A stretch of 6,373 nucleotides of DNA from assembly GCA_004195315.1 (NCBI GenBank), contig SDWL01000120.1, positions 1 through 6,373 of the forward strand. The letters run 5' to 3'. The notes below the pieces were generated by a model. The model was not told the origin of the DNA. It made no database searches and saw only the letters and a program-made list of their open reading frames with translations. Within the stretch, counting starts at the first letter, position 1; each line of letters begins with the position of its first letter. A program made the position numbers and the translations under genes. The DNA comes from Lutibacter sp. (GTDB lineage Bacteria > Bacteroidota > Bacteroidia > Flavobacteriales > Flavobacteriaceae). Shown in pieces: positions 1 to 6,354 of this stretch.

Positions 1-19
1 AGATGTGTATAAGAGACAG
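1..19 (+). other. Tn5/Nextera mosaic-end adapter (artefact)
   Basis: The first 19 bases, AGATGTGTATAAGAGACAG, are exactly the Tn5 transposase mosaic end used in Nextera tagmentation libraries. The exact reverse complement closes the other end of the window. This is library adapter, not genomic sequence, and it truncates the 3' end of purM. Confidence 0.98.
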
Positions 20-21
20 GT

Positions 22-1152
22 TTCTGAAGCTTCTACTCTACCTATAATTTTAGCATCAACATTAAAACTTTTTGAAATTTCAATAATATCATTTGCTATT
101 TTTGAAGAAACATACAATTCCATTCTGTGCCCGCAATTAAATACCTGATACATTTCTTTCCAATCTGTTTTAGATTGTTCTTGAATTAATTTAAAAAGTG
201 GTGGAATAGTAAACATATTATCTTTCACAATATGTAAATTATCTATAAAATGAAGAATTTTTGTTTGTGCTCCTCCACTACAATGAACCATTCCATGAAC
301 TTCTTTTGAAGAAAAGTTTTTAAGAATTTCTTTAATAATAGGTGCATACGTTCTTGTTGGAGAAAGCACTAATTTACCTGCATTAATTGGTGAATTTTCA
401 ACAGCATCAGTTAATTTAACATTTCCTGAATACACTAACTCTTGTGGAACTGCTGCGTCAAAACTTTCAGGGTATTTATTTGCTAAATAGTTATGAAATA
501 CATCATGGCGAGCAGACGTTAATCCGTTTGAACCCATACCTCCATTATATTCTTTTTCATAAGTTGCTTGACCGAAAGATGCTAAACCAACAATTACGTC
601 ACCTGGTTTTATGTTTGCATTGTCTATTACATCATCTCTTTTCATTCTAGCAGTAACTGTAGAATCAACAATTATTGTTCTCACCAAATCACCAACATCG
701 GCTGTTTCACCTCCAGTTGAATGAATATCTACACCAAACTTTTTTAAATCTTGTAATAATTCTTCCGTACCATTTATAATTTCAGAAAGTACTTCGCCAG
801 TAATTAAATTTTTATTACGCCCAATAGTAGAAGACAACATAATATTTTCTGTAGCACCAACACAAATTAAATCATCAATATTCATAATTAATGCGTCTTG
901 AGCAATTCCTTTCCAAACAGAAACATCTCCAGTTTCTTTCCAATACATATAAGCTAACGATGATTTTGTCCCAGCACCATCTGCGTGCATTATTAAACAA
1001 TACTCTTCATTATTAGTTAAATAATCTGGTACAATTTTACAAAATGCCTTTGGAAATAATCCTTTATCTACATTTTTAATAGCGTTGTGCACGTCTTCTT
1101 TTGAAGCTGAAACACCTCTTTGACTATATCTTTTACTGATTTCTGAGCTCAT
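22..1152 (-). CDS. purM: Phosphoribosylformylglycinamidine cyclo-ligase (AIR synthase), 3'-truncated
   Basis: PurM is the cytosolic enzyme that closes the imidazole ring in de novo purine synthesis, converting FGAM and ATP to AIR, ADP and phosphate. 377 codons are visible and the last few are lost at the adapter; relatives in Bacteroidota are, from memory, about 390 aa. Reading from the start: YSQRGVSASKEDV (residues 10-21), the ATP/metal loop DGAGTK (58-63), DDLICVGA (93-100), GGETAD (147-152), NGLTSAR (209-215), LSPTRTYAP (263-271), HCSGGAQTK (290-298) and FNCGHRMEL (338-346). These match, in order, the PurM motifs of the AIRS N- and C-terminal domains. The ATG at 1152 gives the usual short N-terminus (MSSEISKRYSQRGV) and lies about 24 nt downstream of a good -7 box. 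No Shine-Dalgarno is visible, as is normal in this phylum. A terminator separates it from the glutamine synthetase gene upstream, so it is probably its own transcription unit. Confidence 0.93.
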
Positions 1153-1175
1153 TTTTGCTAAGTTATATTATTATG

Positions 1176-1183
1176 CAAAAGTA
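1176..1183 (-). promoter_or_regulatory. Putative -7 promoter box of purM
   Basis: On the minus strand this reads TACTTTTG, an exact match to the Bacteroidota sigma-ABfr -7 consensus TAnnTTTG. It lies about 24 bases upstream of the purM ATG, implying a 5' leader of under 20 nt. No good TTTG -33 element sits at the expected 19-20 base spacing (TTCA is found there), so the promoter is plausible but only half supported. Confidence 0.5.
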
Positions 1184-1210
1184 ATTTTTCTTTTTTAATT
1201 ATTGAAGCAT

Positions 1211-1243
1211 AAAAAAACCGAATGAAATATATTCGGTTTTTTT
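1211..1243. terminator. Bidirectional intrinsic terminator between the glnN side and purM
   Basis: A perfect 13-bp inverted repeat, AAAAAAACCGAAT (1211-1223) and ATTCGGTTTTTTT (1231-1243), encloses a 7-nt loop. The A run and T run at the stem base give a U-tract in both directions. On the minus strand it lies 16 nt past the stop of the propeller remnant. No other terminator is visible between the glutamine synthetase stop and this point, so it probably ends the glnN transcript as well. It insulates purM, whose -7 box lies just downstream. Confidence 0.85.
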
Positions 1244-1259
1244 ATAAACTTATTTAAAA

Positions 1260-1415
1260 TTATTCCCAATCTGGCATTGTAGCATTTTGGAACATTTCAA
1301 CTCTATTATTATTAATATTTTCTTGTGTATCCATTTTGTATATTGACTTCAAAGAAATACCATCATTTGAAGTGTTTACAAAAATAACTTCCGATTCAGT
1401 TGGCGAGAACCTCTT
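1260..1415 (-). pseudogene. C-terminal remnant of a TolB/PD40-like beta-propeller protein
   Basis: A 51-codon open stretch ends in TAA at 1260-1262. It begins right after an in-frame TAA (1416-1418) and has no start codon until an internal ATG at 1334. The translation begins KRFSPTESEVIFVNTSNDG, continues with LKSIYKMDTQ, and ends QNATMPDWE. The order FSP-x4-EVIFV, then IYKMD about 20 residues later, then a closing PDW is the pattern of a WD40-like PD40/TolB repeat (family: fSPDGskIaF...IYvmd..G...pdWSP). Such repeats normally occur several in a row in proteins of 300 aa or more, so this is probably the 3' end of a lost gene. It is in the same frame as the glutamine synthetase, separated by TAA, seven codons and a second TAA, so it is not translated as a fusion without readthrough. 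A 24-aa product could be made from the internal ATG, but nothing supports that. The family call is from motif reading only. Confidence 0.6.
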
Positions 1416-1439
1416 TTATAAAATTATAGTGTTCTGTAA

Positions 1440-3626
1440 TTACCTAGTAAACAACAACTCTCTATATTTAGTTAACGGCCATAATTCATCATCAATCATA
1501 AGTTCTAATTTATCGCAATGATATCTAATCTCATCAAAAAACGGTTTTACCTTAAAACAATATGCTTCAGCCATAGCTTCAATATTTTCTATTTTATTCG
1601 CTTTTTTACGAGCGTTAATCATTTTATCAATTTTAGAGTGTATCCCTTCAATGTGCCCAGAAATACCTTTAATTAATTGAATTTGCTCTGCAGCGTGCTT
1701 TTCAAAATCTTTTCCAAAAATAGCTTTTAGGCCTGTTACATTTTTAATTAATAAATTTTGGTAACGAACAGCTGTTGGAACCACATGGTTTCCTGCAATA
1801 TCTCCTAAAACACGAGATTCTATTTGAATACGTTTTGTGTATTCTTCTATTTCAACTTCATAACGAACAACAGTTTCTACGGAACTCATTACATTCATTT
1901 CTTCAAACAATGCAATTGTTTTTTTAGATATTTTAACCTTTAATGCCTCTGGTGTCGTTTTATTATTACTTAAACCTCTTTTTTTCGCTTCTTTTTCCCA
2001 TTCGGCACCATAACCGTTTCCTTCAAACAATATTCTTTTAGATGCTTTTATATATTCTCTTAACACATTAAAAATAGCTTCGTCTTTCTTTAAATCTTTC
2101 GTTTCTATTAATTTATCAACTTCAATTTTAAAATCTTTTAACTGTTTTGCAACTATGGTATTTAAAACTTTCATTGGTTTTGCACAGTTTGCAGTAGAAC
2201 CAACTGCTCTAAATTCAAATTTATTTCCAGTAAATGCAAACGGCGAGGTTCTATTTCTATCTGTATTATCTAACAATACATCAGGAATTTTACCTACAAC
2301 ATTTAATTTAAGGTCTGTTTTTTCTTCAGGAGAAAGTTTTCCATTAGTCACATTCTCTAGTTCATCTAAAACTTTGGTTAATTGTGCGCCAATAAAAACT
2401 GAAATAATTGCTGGTGGTGCTTCATTAGCTCCTAATCTATGATCATTGCTTGCAGATGCTATCACTGCTCTCAATAATTCTTCATTGTCATTCACAGCTT
2501 TAATAGTATTAATAAAAAATGTTAAAAACTGAAGATTGCTCATTGGTGTTTTTCCTGGCGATAACAAGTTAATACCTGTGTCAGTTGATAACGACCAATT
2601 ATTGTGTTTTCCTGAACCATTTACACCTGCAAAAGGTTTTTCATGTAACATTACTTTAAAATGGTGACGTGCACCAACTTTCCCCATTAAATCCATTAAT
2701 AATGAATTATGGTCTACTGCTAAATTTGCTTCTTCGTAAATTGGTGCTAATTCAAACTGATTTGGAGCAACTTCATTATGACGTGTTTTTGCTGGAATTC
2801 CTAACAACATACATTCCGTTTCTAAATCGCGCATAAAATTTAATGCTCTACCTGGAATTGAACCAAAATAATGATCATCTAATTGTTGCCCTTTTGCTGG
2901 TGAGTGACCTAATAAAGTTCTCCCAGTTAAAATAATATCAGGTCTACTTTCAGCTAACGCTTGGTCAATTAAAAAATATTCTTGCTCCCACCCTAACGAT
3001 GAAGTAACCTTTTTTACATTTTTATCGAAATATTTACAAACTGCTGTAGCTGTTGAATCCATAGCTTGAAGTGCTCTTAATAAAGGTGTTTTATTATCTA
3101 ATGCTTCTCCTGTATAAGCAACAAATATAGTTGGTATGCTTAAAGTAGTTCCATATATAAATGCTGGTGAGGTAGGATCCCAAGCAGTGTAACCTCTAGC
3201 TTCAAAAGTGTTTCTAATTCCTCCATTTGGAAAACTTGATGCGTCAGGCTCTTGTTGAACTAATTCATTTCCTCCAAATTTTTCAATAGCCATTCCACCA
3301 CCAATAGTTTCAAAAAATGCATCATGTTTTTCTGCTGTTGCTCCTGTTAAAGGCTGAAACCAGTGTGTATAATGTGTAACTCCTTTAGATAAAGCCCATT
3401 CTTTCATTGCTGAAGAAACTTGATCTGCAATTTTTCGATCAATTTTAGTACCTTCATCAATTGCACTCATAACACCTTTAAAGGCATCTTTGGTTAAATA
3501 TTGACGCATTGTATTTTCATTAAACACATTCTCCCCAAACAATACTGACCTTTTTGAATCTTCAATTACTTTTACAGGTTTTCTTTTTGATGCTTCAGCT
3601 AAAGCATGAAATCTTAATCGGGCCAT
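1440..3626 (-). CDS. glnN: Glutamine synthetase type III (GSIII)
   Basis: This is a cytosolic ATP-dependent ligase that makes glutamine from glutamate and ammonium, the main entry of ammonium into metabolism and the source of glutamine for purine synthesis. At 728 aa it has the length typical of GSIII (about 700-730), far longer than GSI or GSII. It is complete at both ends. Visible sites: WFQPLTGATAEKHD (89-102), typical of GSIII; metal-binding WEQEYF (213-218, Glu214 and Glu216); NEVAPNQFE (284-292, Glu285 and Glu292); the ATP-binding signature NGSGKHNNWS (336-345, His341); HRLGANEAPPA (396-406); and DRNRTSPF...FEFRAVG (456-476) with the substrate-binding arginines. The long helical tail after about residue 500 is GSIII-specific. 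The start MARLRFHALAEASKRKP is typical, and the ATG lies about 25 nt past a -7 box. It is often annotated glnA; glnN is the name used for GSIII genes. The leader is long and AT-rich with inverted GC-rich arms. Downstream it runs into a propeller-gene remnant in the same frame before any terminator. Confidence 0.97.
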   Translation of the reverse strand: MARLRFHALAEASKRKPVKVIEDSKRSVLFGENVFNENTMRQYLTKDAFKGVMSAIDEGTKIDRKIADQVSSAMKEWALSKGVTHYTHWFQPLTGATAEKHDAFFETIGGGMAIEKFGGNELVQQEPDASSFPNGGIRNTFEARGYTAWDPTSPAFIYGTTLSIPTIFVAYTGEALDNKTPLLRALQAMDSTATAVCKYFDKNVKKVTSSLGWEQEYFLIDQALAESRPDIILTGRTLLGHSPAKGQQLDDHYFGSIPGRALNFMRDLETECMLLGIPAKTRHNEVAPNQFELAPIYEEANLAVDHNSLLMDLMGKVGARHHFKVMLHEKPFAGVNGSGKHNNWSLSTDTGINLLSPGKTPMSNLQFLTFFINTIKAVNDNEELLRAVIASASNDHRLGANEAPPAIISVFIGAQLTKVLDELENVTNGKLSPEEKTDLKLNVVGKIPDVLLDNTDRNRTSPFAFTGNKFEFRAVGSTANCAKPMKVLNTIVAKQLKDFKIEVDKLIETKDLKKDEAIFNVLREYIKASKRILFEGNGYGAEWEKEAKKRGLSNNKTTPEALKVKISKKTIALFEEMNVMSSVETVVRYEVEIEEYTKRIQIESRVLGDIAGNHVVPTAVRYQNLLIKNVTGLKAIFGKDFEKHAAEQIQLIKGISGHIEGIHSKIDKMINARKKANKIENIEAMAEAYCFKVKPFFDEIRYHCDKLELMIDDELWPLTKYRELLFTR

Positions 3627-3650
3627 ATTCTAAAAATTTAAATTATTCGA

Positions 3651-3658
3651 CAAATATA
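3651..3658 (-). promoter_or_regulatory. Putative -7 promoter box of glnN
   Basis: The minus strand reads TATATTTG, an exact match to TAnnTTTG, 24 bases upstream of the glnN ATG. This spacing is the same as at purM. A clear TTTG -33 element is not visible at the usual spacing. The sequence behind it (about 3681-3711) is dense in A and T tracts, which could act as an UP-like or bent element. Confidence 0.5.
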
Positions 3659-3716
3659 TATCTTTTTACAGATAAAATCATCATTTTTAATTGATTTTTT
3701 TAATTTTTTTGTTTAC

Positions 3717-3736
3717 ACCCCAAAATATGATGGGGT
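3717..3736. repeat. GC-rich inverted repeat in the glnN leader region
   Basis: ACCCCA (3717-3722) and TGGGGT (3731-3736) form a perfect 6-bp stem with an 8-nt loop, conspicuous in very AT-rich surroundings. On the minus strand it can be extended by GTT/AAC pairing across a small bulge. No T run follows on either strand, so it is not a standard terminator. It lies about 90-110 bp upstream of the glnN start, upstream of the predicted promoter, where a regulator could bind. An operator role is inference from position only. Confidence 0.4.
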
Positions 3737-4002
3737 AACACTAATAAATTACCACTTTTAAATATTTAACCCCTTTGTTTTTTTGGTTTTCATTAAATTA
3801 AGATATGTTCTTTTTTATTTCATGGGAATTGACAGAGCCAATTCTAATGTCAGAAGATGACTTAGAAATTACACTTTAGCGTAATTAACACCTTTAAAAC
3901 TGATTTAATATTAATAAAAAAAAGTTATTGTAGCATCCACAGCAAACAAAAAGATACTAATAAATATATTAAAGGAATAACTCCCCTAAAATTAAAACCA
4001 CA

Positions 4003-4701
4003 CTATCCGTTTTTAATTATAAGGTTTAAATTATCAGGCTTTAATATTTTAATATTTTTTCCTTCTAATTCAATAATTTTATCATTATGGAATTGAGTAA
4101 GTGTATGAATAACACTCTCCTTTGAACAGCCTGCCATAGAAGAAAGGCCTACACGAGTAACTGGCAAAGTAAAACTACTACTGGAATAAATATCTGAAAA
4201 TTCTTTTAAAATGATAGCCAAGGATGCTTCTACATTCTTGCTAGCTATGCGACTCATCCAATGCATCATACTGGTAGTAGCATGAGACATATGACTAATT
4301 AATTTTAGAGCAAATTCACCATTTTCCCTAATTAGATCTAAAAAGACATCTAAACTAATTATTCTAATACTTGTATCTTCAAGAGCAATTGCAGAAAATC
4401 CAAGATTCTTACGCGCAAAACAACAAGCTATACCAATAAATGAATCATCGGTTATAAGTCTAACAGTGCTAATTTTTGAATCAGTAGCAACCTCAACTTT
4501 AGCAATTCCCTTTTCGATATACATGACATAAGAAGCCATAAAACCTTGTTTAACTATCGTTTCACCTTTTGCAAATTCAATAATAGTAGTGGAATTTTCC
4601 ACCCTTTTATTTTGATCGGCCGTCAAAGAACTAAAACAGTCTTGGGCACTAATCTCCTGATTTAAAGAATTGTATTTATTTGATAGATTTTCTAGACTCA
4701 T
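4003..4701 (-). CDS. Crp/Fnr family transcriptional regulator
   Basis: A 232-aa DNA-binding regulator with an N-terminal cyclic-nucleotide-binding-type beta-roll (about 25-125: FAKGETIVKQGF 43-54, IEKGIAKVEV 62-71, LITDDSFIGIACCF 82-95), a long dimerisation helix (about 126-168), and a C-terminal Crp-type winged helix (about 178-222, recognition-helix region SKESVIHTLTQFHNDKIIELEG). The family fold is clear but the ligand is not. The Glu and Arg-Ser/Thr that contact cAMP in Crp are absent (FIGIACCFARKNLGFSAIA at 88-106). There is no N-terminal Cys cluster like that of Fnr, only Cys22, Cys93, Cys94 and Cys192. In the recognition helix the conserved Glu is kept (Glu195), but the Crp/Fnr arginine after it is His199. 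It is transcribed divergently from osmC across 154 bp that hold a -7 box and a dyad, suggesting autoregulation and control of osmC. A redox or nitrosative signal is a guess from the cysteines and the neighbour. Confidence 0.92.
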   Translation of the reverse strand: MSLENLSNKYNSLNQEISAQDCFSSLTADQNKRVENSTTIIEFAKGETIVKQGFMASYVMYIEKGIAKVEVATDSKISTVRLITDDSFIGIACCFARKNLGFSAIALEDTSIRIISLDVFLDLIRENGEFALKLISHMSHATTSMMHWMSRIASKNVEASLAIILKEFSDIYSSSSFTLPVTRVGLSSMAGCSKESVIHTLTQFHNDKIIELEGKNIKILKPDNLNLIIKNG

Positions 4702-4754
4702 TCCTTATTATTTTCCCCAGTAATTAGTACCTATTTAAGTATGTAAAACTACAT

Positions 4755-4762
4755 CAAAGATA
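4755..4762 (-). promoter_or_regulatory. Putative -7 promoter box of the Crp/Fnr gene
   Basis: The minus strand reads TATCTTTG, an exact match to TAnnTTTG. A TTTA at 4783-4786 (minus strand), 20 bases further upstream, is a 3-of-4 match to the -33 TTTG. Transcription would begin near 4749, giving a leader of roughly 48 nt before the ATG at 4701. The box overlaps the left end of the 4760-4779 dyad. Confidence 0.55.
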
Positions 4763-4779
4763 GTGATTTAATCCACTAT
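4760..4779. promoter_or_regulatory. Crp-like dyad operator in the divergent crp/osmC region
   Basis: A 20-bp inverted repeat with outer arms ATAGTG and CACTAT and a central TTAA. Read as a Crp-type site it is A-GTGA-N6-CCAC-T, matching 4 of 5 and 3 of 5 positions of TGTGA-N6-TCACA. It lies between the -33 and -7 elements predicted for the Crp/Fnr gene, a position that would repress it. Its centre is about 54 bp upstream of the start site inferred for osmC, where it could activate. Binding by the neighbouring regulator is inferred from layout. Confidence 0.5.
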
Positions 4780-4809
4780 TAATAAACTACGATTCACATT
4801 TTTCATGTC

Positions 4810-4817
4810 TAATTTTA
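4810..4817 (+). promoter_or_regulatory. Possible -7 promoter box of osmC
   Basis: TAATTTTA matches the Bacteroidota -7 consensus TAnnTTTG except at the final base. It would place the transcript start about 30 nt before the osmC ATG. No clear -33 element is visible, which fits a promoter that needs an activator, but the match is weak in such AT-rich DNA. Confidence 0.3.
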
Positions 4818-4855
4818 CAAGTATAATAATTCAACAATAAATTAAATAAAAAACG

Positions 4856-5305
4856 ATGGCAGATTTAAAATTTAGGGTAAAAGCACAAAGCGAAAACCCA
4901 ACAAAAACAGTTGTTAAAGCAAGAGGTTTTGAGATAATAATTGATGAACCAGCAAACCTTGGGGGAACCAATGAGGGTGCAAATCCAGTAGAATATATGC
5001 TTGCAGCCTTTTGTGGATGCATCAATGTTATGGGACACATTATTGCGAAAGAATTAGATTTTGAACTTAGAAGTATAGACATTAGCATGTCTGGAAATCT
5101 TAATCCTGCTCGCTTGTTTGGATCATCAATGGAGGACAGAGCTGGGTATAAAAATATTGAGGTATTTATTGAGCCAGACTGTGATGCCTCACCTGAGGTT
5201 TTAAGTAAATGGCTAGAAGCAATTGAAAATAGATGCCCTGTATCAGACAACTTAAGCAATTCAACACCTATAAGTTTAAAATTAAAAGCACTTCAACTAG
5301 CATAG
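4856..5305 (+). CDS. OsmC/Ohr-family protein (putative thiol-dependent peroxidase)
   Basis: A complete 149-aa protein of the usual OsmC-family length. Members are small cytosolic dimers; the characterised Ohr and OsmC proteins reduce organic hydroperoxides with two active-site cysteines. The two family cysteines are present: Cys55 in NPVEYMLAAFCGCINVMGH (43-61, with Glu46) and Cys127 in RCPVSDNL (126-133). The middle stretch GNLNPARLFG and EDRAGYKNIEV (80-103) is typical of the OsmC-like subgroup rather than classical Ohr, so the true substrate is uncertain. Cys53 and Cys109 are extra cysteines. The ATG at 4856 follows an A-rich leader without Shine-Dalgarno, normal for Bacteroidota, and gives the standard N-terminus MADLKFRVKAQ. 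It is divergent from the Crp/Fnr gene, shares its control region, and is followed 20 bp later by a strong terminator, so it is probably monocistronic. The family call is firm; the peroxidase role is inferred. Confidence 0.93.
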   Translation: MADLKFRVKAQSENPTKTVVKARGFEIIIDEPANLGGTNEGANPVEYMLAAFCGCINVMGHIIAKELDFELRSIDISMSGNLNPARLFGSSMEDRAGYKNIEVFIEPDCDASPEVLSKWLEAIENRCPVSDNLSNSTPISLKLKALQLA

Positions 5306-5324
5306 CATATTAAATAACAAAACT

Positions 5325-5361
5325 TTAAGGCTGCTACAGAATTGTAGCAGCCTTAATTTTT
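5325..5361 (+). terminator. Intrinsic terminator of osmC
   Basis: A perfect 13-bp stem, TTAAGGCTGCTAC (5325-5337) paired with GTAGCAGCCTTAA (5344-5356), has a 6-nt loop AGAATT and is followed by TTTTT (5357-5361). It begins 20 bp after the osmC stop. On the minus strand the hairpin is followed by AGTTTTGTTATTT, so it may also stop transcripts of the convergent antiporter gene. Confidence 0.93.
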
Positions 5362-5576
5362 GGTCTATTCAACTTCCAATTAACCAAACAAATAGTGTTG
5401 ATTTATTTGACCTATAACGGTTACATAAATTTATATTACTTCCTTCATTAATAATACTTATTACAGTTATTATACCTAAATATTCTTCAATAAAGTCCTT
5501 ACATTGTAATAGCTACAGGCCAGCTTATTGTACATTGATGGTGAAAAACTTTTAATTTTTTAAGTCAGCAACTATT

Positions 5577-6353
5577 TTAGTTAAACATTCTTATTATGAA
5601 AAATAAATATAGCCCCAACAAAATTAACCCTTCTTTCCATGTTAACTTCATTTTAACTGGCGCAAAAACCAATGGAAATATTAAAAGTGAAATTGCTAAC
5701 ATCCAGAAAATATCATTTGACAACAATCCTTGATCTATAATAGTAATTGGAGTAATCATAGAAGTTATTCCCAATACTGCTAAAATATTAAATATGTTAG
5801 AGCCTATTAAATTTCCTAAAGAAATCGCTTTTTCTTTTTGCAATATGGCAATTATAGAAGCTGCCAACTCAGGAATACTTGTGCCTATTGAAACAATAGT
5901 AATACCAATTATTCGCTCACTTATATTAAATTTTTCAGCTACCCCAACAGCCCCATTAATTAACAATTCAGAGCCTCCCCAAAGTGAAACACCACCAATA
6001 ATTAAAAATAATACTATTAAATGTGATGGTAATTCAGCATTTTCTTCAAGAGCTTCATCAACAACCGCCGATTTTTGAAATTTTAATAAATACACCAAAA
6101 ATATTAACAGAAATGAAAATAAAATAATTCCTTCATAACTCTGTAAAATACCATCAAAAGCTATAAAACCATATAGTAATGCCGATGATATCATCATCAT
6201 TGGCCAGTCTGTTTTATAAAAACTTTTTTCTACACTTATAGTTGAAATTAAAATTGTTATTGCCAATACCAAACCTAAATTAGCAATATTTGAACCTATT
6301 ACATTTCCAAAAGCAATATCTGGATAACCATTTAAAGCAGATTTAATACTTAC
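5577..6353 (-). CDS. Sodium/calcium antiporter (CaCA family, YrbG-like), 5'-truncated
   Basis: An inner-membrane cation exchanger of the Ca2+:cation antiporter superfamily. Bacterial members exchange Ca2+ for Na+ or H+, but the ions here are not proven. 258 codons are genuine. The N-terminus, probably 50-60 residues of a family of about 310-320 aa, is lost at the contig edge. The remains of the first alpha repeat are at residues 1-35 (VSIKSALNGYPDIAFGNVIGSNIANLGLVL, core GNVIGSN 16-22). A cytoplasmic acidic loop (DEALEENAE, 99-107) separates the halves. The second alpha repeat is complete at about 145-200 (GTSIPEL 157-163, GNLIGSN 180-186). At least seven hydrophobic segments can be read. The Met start at 6371 is false: it and the next residues, MCIRDS, are the translated adapter. 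It is convergent with osmC, with a 215-bp spacer (5362-5576) in which I see no gene and no clear terminator of its own. Confidence 0.92.
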   Translation of the reverse strand, partial: VSIKSALNGYPDIAFGNVIGSNIANLGLVLAITILISTISVEKSFYKTDWPMMMISSALLYGFIAFDGILQSYEGIILFSFLLIFLVYLLKFQKSAVVDEALEENAELPSHLIVLFLIIGGVSLWGGSELLINGAVGVAEKFNISERIIGITIVSIGTSIPELAASIIAILQKEKAISLGNLIGSNIFNILAVLGITSMITPITIIDQGLLSNDIFWMLAISLLIFPLVFAPVKMKLTWKEGLILLGLYLFFIIRMFN

Positions 6354-6354
6354 A

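Larger units (their letters stand above)
3627..4002. other. 376-bp AT-rich intergenic region between glnN and the Crp/Fnr gene
   Basis: No convincing gene is present. From the glnN side it holds the -7 box (3651-3658), A/T tracts (about 3681-3711), and a GC-rich dyad ACCCCA (3717-3722) with TGGGGT (3731-3736). A further arm, TTAACCCC (3766-3773), could pair alternatively with GGGGTAA (3732-3738). A short dyad GAATTG/CAATTC (3826-3831 and 3839-3844) follows. On the plus strand 3805-3879 is a 24-codon ATG-to-TAG frame containing SWELTEPILMSEDDLEITL, which I do not recognise. No intrinsic terminator with a U-tract is evident behind the Crp/Fnr gene, so some transcription could continue towards glnN. 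Confidence 0.6.

Noticed and set aside
444..650. 68-codon plus-strand open frame
   Set aside because: It lies wholly inside purM on the opposite strand; its translation is low-complexity and unlike any family, whereas purM has every expected motif.
1260..1334. 24-aa small protein starting at the ATG at 1334 (MDTQEN...PDWE)
   Set aside because: The repeat-like sequence continues upstream of this ATG, so it is better explained as the tail of a broken propeller gene than as an independent gene.
1336..1521. 61-codon plus-strand open frame across the glnN 3' end
   Set aside because: It overlaps the glnN C-terminus and the propeller remnant antisense, with no promoter or recognisable product.
2155..2442. 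95-codon plus-strand open frame
   Set aside because: Antisense shadow of the conserved substrate-binding region of glutamine synthetase.
4831..5259. 142-codon minus-strand open frame
   Set aside because: Antisense shadow of osmC, whose two catalytic cysteines and family motifs settle the coding strand; the shadow starts inside the osmC gene.
5508..5529. Imperfect hairpin AATAGCT...AGCTTATT considered as the antiporter terminator
   Set aside because: The stem is only 7 bp with a bulge, and no T run follows on either strand.
5794..6078. 94-codon plus-strand open frame
   Set aside because: Antisense shadow of the antiporter's second alpha repeat.
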